Shown piece after piece: positions 1 through 10,344 of a stretch of DNA of 62,000 nt. The notes beneath the pieces were generated by a model. That model was not told the origin of the DNA and did not search any database. It worked only from the letters and a program-made list of their open reading frames with translations. The stretch spans positions 1-62,000 of the forward strand of contig CAJNDS010002756.1 in assembly GCA_905221605.1 (NCBI GenBank). The letters run 5' to 3'. The translations under genes were made by a program, and so were the position numbers. Position 1 is the stretch's first letter, and every line of letters begins with the position of its first letter. Source of the DNA: Symbiodinium natans (lineage: Eukaryota; Sar; Dinophyceae; Suessiales; Symbiodiniaceae).

Positions 1-2
1 TG

Positions 3-126
3 AGCGCCCATCTCCAAGCTGTTGCCGTTCAAGAGGGCCGTGAGCTTGAAATTCATCAGATCACCAGGGTGCTCAAAGTTGAAGAGCTGGAAGACCTCAA
101 CGACACGATCATGTCTGTTGTTTCCG
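3..126 (+). CDS. Partial exon of a plus-strand gene running in from the left edge
   Basis: Reading from base 3 gives 41 codons of protein-like, acidic, helix-forming sequence (ending ...EELEDLNDTIMSVVS) that stops abruptly at a strong 5' splice donor, GGTAAGTT, at 126-132. The open frame continues past the donor to a TAG at 279-281, but that part is Cys/Trp/Arg-rich and does not look coding, so I favour an exon end at the donor. The product is not recognised. The rest of the gene lies to the left, and any following exon would have to lie beyond the convergent minus-strand gene or in a short tail that I cannot see. Confidence 0.35.
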
Positions 127-312
127 GTAAGTTCTGCGAGACGAGACGAAGTCCCTATGCTGCTATGTGCTGCTGTGGGGCTCCCTGGGACTGGGCAGCA
201 GCGAGGCTCAATCGACGTGCAGCCGCTGTTCCACGCAGTTCCTACACTTGGATCAAACAGAGTCAAACACATCAAGTCTAGCTAAGTGCGGTTGAGCCTT
301 AGCTTCGCAGAT

Positions 313-3300
313 TCAGGCCCTGCTAACCTCCATAGAAACGGAATCAAGCCTTTCTAAGCACGACCCAGCTTCTGAGGTCAAGTTGACACCCAGGTCTTGG
401 GAATAGTTGGCGGAAGCCAGGTACAGGTCTTCCTCTTCCTCCATCCAATCAGAGACTCCCTGGCGGGCCTTGTCGGACTGGTTGTGGGCCTGTTCCTGGC
501 GCGTCTCGGCATTCAGAGCTTCCTGGAGAAGCTTCGTGCGGGAGATTGCTTCTCTTGGATTGCTCGGTTGGCTCCACGTTCCGGTGCTCTGATGCACATG
601 GTCTTCCGTGAAGTCGCTGGGCTCACCATACCTTTTGGTCAGCCGGATAGACCTGGTCAAGAGCGGTACGCCGCTGGACTTGATGTGCAAGCGCAGCAGG
701 CTCAAGTCCTGGCCGTCAGGCCGCCCGGTGGGCCAACACACGGTCGTGTCCACTGTTGCCAGCGGCTTAGGCATCAATTCGAACTGCACGCCGCCCACAA
801 AGGCAGCCACAGGCTGTACGCTGATGCTGAAAGACACTGTCACGCACTTCTCAATTGCCGCCTCTGCCGTGTAGAACGAGTAGCCTGGCGCGATGAGACA
901 ACACACTTCAACAGTCTTGCTGCTAGAGCGAATTCTGCACCCTCGCCGTGCTGCACACATAGCAAGCCATGCGACCAGACAGGATCATTGAACAAGTGTT
1001 GCTGCAGAGCATAGGTGGAAGACAGGATGTGGCCCAACGAAGGTCTATCCACCTACCATCGCCTACTCCGAAAAAGCTTTCTCCAGGATCGGTGCGACAC
1101 TGCCCCGACACGCTACAACTTCAAAGGAACATCCTGACCTTCGGAGGAAAGGTGCAATCCTGCGATGGGCATTTCCCTGCATGTTTTCTTCTCCACAACA
1201 CAACAGCATTGCAAAGCTCATGCGCGGGCCGCGCACCTTGCCACTTGTCCCAGTTCTTCTTCATCCACGCGGCTCCACATGGCACGGCCCAAGAATCCAG
1301 TGCGACAAAGTCGTTCTCGTTCTGGACCTGTCTGCGCACCCTCAACATCTATCTAATCTATTTTTTCACAATGAACTCCCCACTGCGCAGACGGCATTGC
1401 CAATCTGTGTTGGTCTCCTGGTGCCGGCATGCTGCCGGGCACATTCTGCAACGAGTTAGTTGAGTCACGCTGGATTCACAGCTTTGTGCTCAGGCATTCC
1501 AGGTTCTGGCTGCGCCATGTTTTGCCTTCGTTTGCACCCGATGTTCAGCAGCCCGCCTGCCAGTCCGACTCGGTCGCCTGCCCGTTGGCCCCGTGCTTGC
1601 TCTTCGGTGCGAATGCCAGGCAGGAGCTCGTGTCCCTTTCGTCGCCATCGAACCTCGAAACATCTCGAAACGAAACAGGCTTCTTTCCAACTGGTTTGAT
1701 GGAGTTGCCTTTCCCGTGCAAGCTAGGCACTGTGTGACCAATCTGGACTGGTAGTGGCCGCCTTCCTTGTGGAGCTTAAAGCCGAAGCCATCATCGGCCT
1801 CCCCCGTTTGAAGGGTTGACATCTTCGGCCGATGCTCTTGCGCATGGGTGGTGATCACGAGACTTGACCCGGAGTGATGCACCACGGGTGCAGCCCCGGC
1901 AGCCGGGAACCTGACAGCGGAAGCTACTGGCGTAACGCAGGGATCTCCTAGTCCTACCCCCCAGCCGAACTCGCCTTGAGAGGGCGGCCTCTTGGATGAG
2001 GGAGCTGCCGCCCGACAGGACCTGGCCTGCCACCGAGGCCGCAACCTTCCCGAAGCCCTCAAGGAGATCGGCAAGGATGTCGCCCACGCGGTTCAGGTGG
2101 CTTAAAGGGGCCACGCCATGGGTGGGGTTGATGACCCAATTGCCGATCTTCCCCACTGAGCCCCAGGACATTATGTCAGTGGTCTTGTCGCTCAGGCAAC
2201 GCATGAGACCCGACCCAGTTTGCGTGCAGCTCGCGAGCTCACCACCCAGTGTGGCCACTGTCGCCAAGGAGGGCACGCCATGGGTGGGGTTGATGACCCA
2301 TCCGCCGATCGTGTTCACGGATTTCCATGACATCACGTTGGTGGTCTTGTCGCTGAGGCAACCCATAATACCGGGCCCAGTTTGCGTGCAGCTCGCGAGC
2401 TCACCACCCAGTTTGGCCACGGTCGCCAAGGAGGGCACGCCATGGGCGGGGTTGATGATCCAATCTCCGATCGTGTTCACGGAGCTCCATGACATCACGT
2501 TGGTGGTCTTGTCGCTGAGGCAACGCATAAGACCCCACCCAGTTTGCGTGCAGCTCGCGAGCTCACCACCCAGTTTGGCCACTGTCGCCAAGGAGGGCAC
2601 GCCATGGGTGGGGTTGATGACCCATCCGCCGATCTTGTCTACAGATCCCCAGGACATCACGTTGGTGGCCTTGTCGCTGAGGCAACTGAGAATGCCGGTG
2701 CCTGTTTGCGTGCAGCTAGCGAGCTCACCACCCAGTTTGGCCACAGTCGCCAAGGATGGCACGCCATGGGTGGGGTTGATGACCCATCCGCCGATCTTTT
2801 CTACAGATCCCCAGGACATCACGTTGGTGGCCTTGTCGCTGAGGCAACTGAGAATGCCGGTGCCTGTTTGCGTGCAGCTAGCGAGCTCAACACCCAGTTT
2901 GGCCACGGTCGCCAAGGAGGGCACGCCATGGGTGGGGTTGATGACCCATCCGCCGATCTTTTCTACAGATCCCCAGGACATCATGCCTGTCGCCTTGTCA
3001 CTGATGCAACGGAAAAGTTGGAACCCTTCCTTCATGCAGCTCGCAAGCTCACTACCCAGTGTGGCCGCCGTTGCCAAGGAGGGCACGCCACGCGTGGGGT
3101 TAATGACCCATCCGCCGATCTTTTCTACAGATCCCCAGGACATCACGTTGGTGGCCTTGTCGCTGAGGCAACTGAGAATGCCGGTGCCTGTTTGCGTGCA
3201 GCTAGCGAGCTCACCACCCAGTTTGGCCACGGTCGCCAAGGAGGGGAAGCCTTTGGCGGGGTTAAGCATCCATCCGCCGATCTTCTTTACGGACGCCCAG

Positions 3301-4679
3301 GACATCATGTCTGTCGCCTTGTCACTGATGCAACGGAAAAGTTGGAACCCTTGCTTCATGCAGCTCCCGAGCTCACTACCGAGTGTGGCCGCGGTCTTTA
3401 GTGCAGAAGGCAGCGCGATGGATCGACTTCCGAAGTTGAATCCGAACAACCCCGTGCTCTGCCCTATCAGCGAGATTGTGCATTGAAACCTTCCAAAGTC
3501 GATCTTCAGGTTCTCAGAAGTGAAGCTTGTGATACTCGGATGTCTTCTGTATGGGCACGAGGCACCAAAATTCGAGAAGCCTTGGCTGAGAACCTTGACG
3601 GCTTTCTCCACTGTGTTGATGGTATTCTCACGTACCCACTTTGCCTCACAGGGCTCTTACCATCTCTAGACAAAGGCGTGCCAGGGGAGCCCACCAAGGT
3701 CTAGAGTCTTTTAGAGCACTCGACCCACAAAGCGCCACTGCTAGGACCTGGAAGCTTCTCCATGGTGCAAGCATGTGCAAGCCCCGCTGCCCCGCCTTGT
3801 CCTTTGCGGCAGCATAGCCGTCAGCCAGCGTTTCGGCCATGCTTTTGGCAATATGCACTGGGTTCCATCTTCTTCTGCGGTGTTTCCAAGGCCACTTTGC
3901 CTCAGCTGTAGTAGCCGTCACGCGCGAAACTTGGAGAAACTTGAACTAAGCAACCAGATCAAGTGCCAGCACAGAGCACTCTATTGCGGCAGGACGAGCT
4001 GCGGACTCTTCCTCAGAGGACGACGCACTCTCAGCCGCCAAGCTTACCTCCGGTTCCTCAACACCCGATGCGTGCGGCTCGTCCGAGGGGAGACCTTCGT
4101 GGAAATTGCCTGAGGTGTCCCCAAGGTTTTTGACATGGTTTGACCAGATGCTGAATTTGCAGCGCCAAAGGCAGCCAAGTCGCGCGTTTGTCGCTGGCGC
4201 GTCTGCTTCAGCATCACTCTCTGCACCAGGTCCTGGGCCTCATTCAATCGTGTCTGGGAGTCCTTGTGCATCTCCAGCAAGACCGCTCCATCTTTGTGAC
4301 TTTCGCCCTTCAAGGCATTAATCTCCTCTTGTTGTGCTTGGATCACCTTGGCTTGTTCTTGGATCGATGCCTCATGCATCTCGGCCACCGTCTCGAGCTG
4401 CGCGACCTTCAAGAGCAAGAACTCCAGGTTTTTTGCAAGCTCGCCAAAGCCTTCGCTGCTCTCGCTCTTATTGTCGACCCCAGGGTTCGGAAGCCCGTTG
4501 ATGTCATTCATGTCCCTCTGCATGTTTTCGGACACCACCTCCTCAATCATCCTGTTGGCGGTTTCGTTGTTGGAGTCGGACAGCTGGATCGGGCTCTCGG
4601 TCAACTTAAAGGTCCACGAGGTGGTGCAACAAGCAGCCAACATCAGCACGCGAACGTGCGGCTTCATTGATGATAACAT
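313..4679 (-). CDS. Probable secreted tandem-repeat protein, multi-exon
   Basis: Function is not recognised. The first exon starts at about 4679 (or at the inner ATG at 4667). It encodes a signal-peptide-like N-terminus (MKPHVRVLMLAACCTTSW), then a long coiled coil to about 4180 (LETVAEMHEASIQEQAKVI...). An acidic segment in another frame (HEGLPSDEPHASGVEEPE) lies at about 3960-4135. Short exons at about 3810-3910 and 3650 both open with GCAAAGTGG (AKW). The main exon, about 3650 to 1990, holds eight 54-residue repeats, then a helix (VGDILADLLEGFGKVAASV) ending near a possible GC donor (AAG|GCGAGT). A final exon at about 313-900 carries a beta-rich stretch and an acidic tail, ending at TGA 313-315. 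Exon joins are inferred and the segment 1000-1990 is unresolved. Alternatively two adjacent genes could be present. Confidence 0.55.
1121..1348 (-). CDS. Candidate internal exon, unassigned
   Basis: A minus-strand open stretch reads NENDFVALDSWAVPCGAAW and then WMKKNWDKWQ..., with Trp/Cys-rich composition that looks more like protein than chance. It lies between the repeat exon and the C-terminal exon of the minus-strand repeat gene, so it may be one of its missing exons. Splice borders are not clear. Confidence 0.25.
   Translation of the reverse strand: MLRVRRQVQNENDFVALDSWAVPCGAAWMKKNWDKWQGARPAHELCNAVVLWRRKHAGKCPSQDCTFPPKVRMFL
2110..3405 (-). repeat. Eight coding tandem repeats of 162 bp (54 aa)
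   Basis: Units are in frame on the minus strand, each with a conserved core (SLATVAKLGGELASC, then CLSDKAT, MSWGSVEKIGGWVINP) and two cysteines about ten residues apart. Counted from the N-terminus, repeats 1 and 3 are of a CMK-GFQLFRC type; 2, 4 and 5 are CTQTGTGILSC; 6-8 are CTQTG-G-M-C with DKTT in place of DKAT. This pattern points to unit-by-unit amplification and exchange. The plus-strand open frame over the same bases is a shadow. Confidence 0.85.
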
Positions 4680-4835
4680 TGCCGGCAAATGCCGACCAAC
4701 CGGAGTATCTTCGGAAAGATCTACTCCGACACGGGGATGGGAAACTTTCTTTGCTTCGTTTGAGTGAGCTGCGGCCAGCGGCAGAATGCAAACATACATG
4801 TTGGCAGACAACGAGGTGCAGACAGCACAGCACAC

Positions 4836-6560
4836 ATCAACCTACCTGACAGTTTAGGGTTGGTTGCATGGCTTGGACTTTCTAGGATTTGGAACTTGGG
4901 GCCTAGAGAGCTCTAGGACGGACAAGGGCTGAGGAGGCGAAGGCAAGGCATCCAACAGGGATGTTTGTGGACTGAGCGAGGCTGGCTTCAGGGATGCGGG
5001 CCCGTGGACTCGCCACCAGCACCTTCTGAAGGTCACCTTCTTGGCTTCTCATGCGCCACCATGGCCTCTGAAATCAAGCGCAAGTGCGTTCCAACTAGCT
5101 TCACAGTGCATGGATGACGGCGGGCTTGCGCGGTGCTCGCTTGGTTTCCCAGTTGACTTCTGGCACCGCTAAGGTGCAAGGAAAGATGCACTAACCCGAA
5201 AGGTCCATAAAGCCTCGACGGTCAGTTCTGAGGCTCTGAAGGCTGGCAGTGCCGGGCTCCAAGTGAGTCAACGAGTTGCAGTGAGGATGGCCCAAGGAAT
5301 GGTAGCTGATTCAGGGTGAAGGGACTGCAGGTATCCTGGGCTCAGCTCAGAAGGATCTGTAGTGATCTTCCACCCTACTAAGGTTTGAAGGTTTAATGCG
5401 AAGTAGAAGCAGCCTCACTCGAATGAATTGGAATTAGACTTAATCAGACTTACTTGGTATGCAGAAGCCATCGCTCGAATTGTCCTAGCCATACAAAACC
5501 ACGCACCTTAAACCTTTAAACCCAAAACCCTTGAACCTTTAAACCCTAAAGCCTTATGTTGGGTCGCCTGCGCCCTATATACCCTATAGAACCAAAAGGG
5601 CCATAGGTTTTCACACTAAAGAAGGCATTGGACCATGTTAAGGCGCCATGTGGCCCATGGTATATATTGCAAGCAGCCCCAAAAGGACACCCAACACAAA
5701 CACTCACCAATATTTAAAAAATATTGAAAACAGACCTTATATACACTCACCAAAAACTCACCCTAAACCCTAAACCCTAAATCCTAAACCCTAAACCCTG
5801 CAAACCCTACCTTATGTAACTACCCATAGATTCAGCCTGCCGGTCTGAACCGAAAGCCGAAACACGAGGCTTGCGATCTTCGTTGGCTCGGGTTCTGCCG
5901 GGCCTATGCTTCTGTTGCGGAACAAAACTCTACCACCCCTCGCCCCCTCTCACACTTTCAGCTCTCTGAGAGATTCGGTAGGGCTTAAGGTTTAGAGTTT
6001 AGGTTTAGGGGGGATCACATCTGAGTTGCAACCAACAGGTTCTGCTGACGTTTAACAAAATTTCACCAGTCCAGTTTGTATCTGGATCTGAGCCGGCAAC
6101 CGATTGTTGCATGCCATGTTCGTTGCGATCAGCAGGGACTTGCTCTCCGTCTCCCCAACCTTGATTTATCCTCATGTCGATGTTTGCCTGCTTGGCCGGC
6201 TTGTTCGAAGGGGGATGCCCCTAGCATGCCTGGCCCACCACGGTGCTACAAGCCAGACAGCTGCAAGCAGTTTCGTCCCTAGGCGAGAATGGGAGAAGTG
6301 CGAGAGTTGGGGGTCTAGGGGCCCAGAGATTGTTGCTTCAGCACCCGCGAGATCACCAGTGTGCTTTCCTATCTTCTAGCAGACACAGCACGTCAATAGG
6401 AATCAATAGGAAGACCAAGCAGCATCAGCCCATGCAAGCGTCAAAGGTCATCAGTTGCACAATCTGTTTGCCCAGTGTTAGCATGCGAGAACTGCCTGAG
6501 CGTCTGGGCACCATGCTTGCAGCATCGACTATGCAAAAGACGGTTGCTGGACCATCAGGC
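4836..6560. other. Gene-free interval with telomere-like tract
   Basis: I see no convincing coding sequence here. Composition changes to AT-rich from about 5440. The stretch 5755-5815 is a run of CCCTAAA units (some as ATCCTAAA or CCCTGCAAA), and 5510-5560 has scattered AACCTTTAAACCC variants. Further TTTAGGG-like bases lie at 5975-6010. Confidence 0.6.
5755..5815. repeat. Interstitial telomere-like repeat (CCCTAAA)n
   Basis: About six CCCTAAA-type heptamers in a row, with one ATCCTAAA and one CCCTGCAAA variant. The plant/alga-type telomeric unit is TTTAGGG; these copies are internal to the scaffold. Confidence 0.8.
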
Positions 6561-6567
6561 AATGTGA

Positions 6568-8365
6568 TCGAGAATGCAGAATCAGCATTAGTATCCTGAG
6601 TGTGTGGAGGAAGTGTCTGCAGGATGACATGACCCAATGCAGTTCTAGATCCATGGCATGACGGGCGGCTGCCCAACCTTACGAGACCGTTGGCCTCGCA
6701 GGGAGAACTCGAGCGTCGCACAGCGTCGCATAGCGTCGCATGCGCAAGCATCTTGGAAACCACGGCCAATCTCCGAGGCTGTGGCGCAGGGTCGCCCCCA
6801 GTAAACAACTCGCTAACTTCTCTAACATCTTCTAAGCAGCATTTAATTGTAACGGGCGGCCGCACCTTGCTTGCAGCATCGACTGGCAAAATGGCTGTTG
6901 CAAGTGCCGTGCAAGTGCCGTCTTCACTAGCCACACCTCAAACACAGCCCACGACTCCACGACTTGCTTAACTGCTGAATGCAGGGGTCTGACGGCTTTA
7001 TGACAATGCACTACTTCCTGGCTGTGAGTCCTTGTGAAGGCGAAGCCTCTTTACACTCGCGTCTGCGCAGATGTTTCCGTTCCAGGCAATCCACAAACCC
7101 AATACTGGCAGAACTCGCCTTTTCTGGGGGGAAGTTCGCAGCTCTCGTTTAGACTGGCTCTTGTGGGAAACCCTTACCAGATGACGGCACCGCAATCGAA
7201 GCGCATTGCAGAGCTCAGGTCCTCTGGGCCTCTGGGAGGCTTGTCTCCCGAATCTGACGCGGACATGGTGCTTTGCAGAGGCCTTTGCGGGCATTGTTTT
7301 CTTGATTGCTTTACTTGTTATTGCTACTCATATTGCTATTGTTCTTGGGCCTGCTGCTGTTGCTGTTCTACGCTTCTGGCTGGAGCCGTTCGGGCTGGCT
7401 CAACCGCAAAAACAGAGTTGTTCTTGTAAACCTTGGGGGGCTGGCTCAACCTGGAAAACGGAAGGTTTCTTGTGAAACCCTGGGCTGTTTCAACATGCCA
7501 AGCATGGTGCAAATGGGAAACGCGCGTGCATTGGTGTTTCTTGTACATCCTGCTCTCTCACATAAACGCACACGAGCAGGGCGTCGGAACACCGTCGTCG
7601 TCGCCGTCGTCGTCGTCGTCATCTTCGTCGTTGTTTTTCTGCTGTTTGCATTCTTGCTGTTGCTGTTGCTGTGCTTACTACTGATGTTGAATACTTGGGG
7701 GGCCTTTGATCAACAGCATCCGAAGGAGAACATGTACGCCAGAACAGATCAAGACCGGTACTTGGTCTTTAGGCCTCTGCAAGACATCTCCAGAAGACGG
7801 GTTTTGCTTACGATGGTCACGCCCCTTTGAAGAAACGAGGGTCATCAATCACTATGTTTGATGCCCAGTGGACTGGAGAAAACACAACATCTCAGAAATT
7901 TCGAACCTGGTGTGCTGGATGCCAAGAAACATCGGCACATGAGATTCTGAACCACATCGTATACCATCTAGCTATACAGTAGACTATATATAGTATACTA
8001 GATAGTATACCAACAAAGTATACCGCATGGTACGTATGCAAGCTATGTTAGCTTTTGGTGCTCTTAGAAGGAAACCTACTGCTCGAAACCCTAAACCTTA
8101 AACCCTAAAGCCCAAGGGTCCTCGAGCCCAAGAATCTTCGAACCCAAGGGTCCATGTACCTATGTGGTACTTACATTTGTTAAAAGAACTTACTCTGGGG
8201 ACCCGAAAGAACTACTAGACCCATTCGGAAAGCCCATTGCGGAAATCCTCAAAACCCTCTATATGATAAGTGCATTTTCCCTTTGGGCAATGCTCATGCG
8301 CGCCGTGCGCAGGGTTCTAAAAGCGGGTCCCTGAGCACCGGTTCTGCTCTACCTGCCACCCTACA
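6568..8365 (+). repeat. Copy 1 of a ~1.8-kb recent tandem duplication
   Basis: This 1,798-bp stretch recurs at 8428-10225, an offset of 1,860 bp. By eye I find only four substitutions (near 6681, 6863, 7065 and 7969), so the duplication is very recent or kept homogeneous. The unit holds a GCGTCGCATA mini-repeat, Leu/Val-coding low-complexity T- and CGT-rich tracts (7300-7680), an imperfect TA-rich hairpin at about 7959-8011, and a CCCTAAA tract near 8090. Its open frames are low-complexity, with no recognisable protein. Confidence 0.9.
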
Positions 8366-8427
8366 CCCAAACTCCCTTAGTCAACACTCCTTGACACCCT
8401 AGTTTTGTATAATCTGCCTCAATGTTT

Positions 8428-10225
8428 TCGAGAATGCAGAATCAGCATTAGTATCCTGAGTGTGTGGAGGAAGTGTCTGCAGGATGACATGACCCAATGC
8501 AGTTCTAGATCCATGGCATGACGGGCGGCTGCCCAACCTTGCGAGACCGTTGGCCTCGCAGGGAGAACTCGAGCGTCGCACAGCGTCGCATAGCGTCGCA
8601 TGCGCAAGCATCTTGGAAACCACGGCCAATCTCCGAGGCTGTGGCGCAGGGTCGCCCCCAGTAAACAACTCGCTAACTTCTCTAACATCTTCTAAGCAGC
8701 ATTTAATTGTAACGGGCGGCCGCGCCTTGCTTGCAGCATCGACTGGCAAAATGGCTGTTGCAAGTGCCGTGCAAGTGCCGTCTTCACTAGCCACACCTCA
8801 AACACAGCCCACGACTCCACGACTTGCTTAACTGCTGAATGCAGGGGTCTGACGGCTTTATGACAATGCACTACTTCCTGGCTGTGAGTCCTTGTGAAGG
8901 CGAAGCCTCTTTACACTCGCGTCTGTGCAGATGTTTCCGTTCCAGGCAATCCACAAACCCAATACTGGCAGAACTCGCCTTTTCTGGGGGGAAGTTCGCA
9001 GCTCTCGTTTAGACTGGCTCTTGTGGGAAACCCTTACCAGATGACGGCACCGCAATCGAAGCGCATTGCAGAGCTCAGGTCCTCTGGGCCTCTGGGAGGC
9101 TTGTCTCCCGAATCTGACGCGGACATGGTGCTTTGCAGAGGCCTTTGCGGGCATTGTTTTCTTGATTGCTTTACTTGTTATTGCTACTCATATTGCTATT
9201 GTTCTTGGGCCTGCTGCTGTTGCTGTTCTACGCTTCTGGCTGGAGCCGTTCGGGCTGGCTCAACCGCAAAAACAGAGTTGTTCTTGTAAACCTTGGGGGG
9301 CTGGCTCAACCTGGAAAACGGAAGGTTTCTTGTGAAACCCTGGGCTGTTTCAACATGCCAAGCATGGTGCAAATGGGAAACGCGCGTGCATTGGTGTTTC
9401 TTGTACATCCTGCTCTCTCACATAAACGCACACGAGCAGGGCGTCGGAACACCGTCGTCGTCGCCGTCGTCGTCGTCGTCATCTTCGTCGTTGTTTTTCT
9501 GCTGTTTGCATTCTTGCTGTTGCTGTTGCTGTGCTTACTACTGATGTTGAATACTTGGGGGGCCTTTGATCAACAGCATCCGAAGGAGAACATGTACGCC
9601 AGAACAGATCAAGACCGGTACTTGGTCTTTAGGCCTCTGCAAGACATCTCCAGAAGACGGGTTTTGCTTACGATGGTCACGCCCCTTTGAAGAAACGAGG
9701 GTCATCAATCACTATGTTTGATGCCCAGTGGACTGGAGAAAACACAACATCTCAGAAATTTCGAACCTGGTGTGCTGGATGCCAAGAAACATCGGCACAT
9801 GAGATTCTGAACCACATCGTATACCATGTAGCTATACAGTAGACTATATATAGTATACTAGATAGTATACCAACAAAGTATACCGCATGGTACGTATGCA
9901 AGCTATGTTAGCTTTTGGTGCTCTTAGAAGGAAACCTACTGCTCGAAACCCTAAACCTTAAACCCTAAAGCCCAAGGGTCCTCGAGCCCAAGAATCTTCG
10001 AACCCAAGGGTCCATGTACCTATGTGGTACTTACATTTGTTAAAAGAACTTACTCTGGGGACCCGAAAGAACTACTAGACCCATTCGGAAAGCCCATTGC
10101 GGAAATCCTCAAAACCCTCTATATGATAAGTGCATTTTCCCTTTGGGCAATGCTCATGCGCGCCGTGCGCAGGGTTCTAAAAGCGGGTCCCTGAGCACCG
10201 GTTCTGCTCTACCTGCCACCCTACA
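8428..10225 (+). repeat. Copy 2 of the ~1.8-kb tandem duplication
   Basis: It matches 6568-8365 almost base for base. The 62-bp link between copies (8366-8427) is also repeated after copy 2 at about 10284-10341, but is separated from it there by a ~58-bp insertion. The duplication therefore extended beyond the 1.8-kb core, and the right-hand edge was later changed. Confidence 0.9.
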
Positions 10226-10344
10226 GCCTCCCCTAAACCCGAAACCCTGCATCCTGTCCAAGCTTCACGGAATGCTTACCCAGCCCAAACTCCCTTCGTC
10301 AACACTCCTTGAAACCCTAGTTTTGTATAATATGCCTCAATACT

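Noticed and set aside
1996-3486. 496-codon plus-strand frame across the 162-bp repeats
   Set aside because: It is a shadow of the minus-strand repeats. The minus frame has the consistent repeat protein with signal and coiled-coil exons.
7306-7830. 174-codon frame rich in Leu and Val, present in both duplicated copies
   Set aside because: Hydrophobic runs come from T-rich and CGT-rich low-complexity DNA. No domain is visible, and identity between copies reflects recent duplication, not selection.
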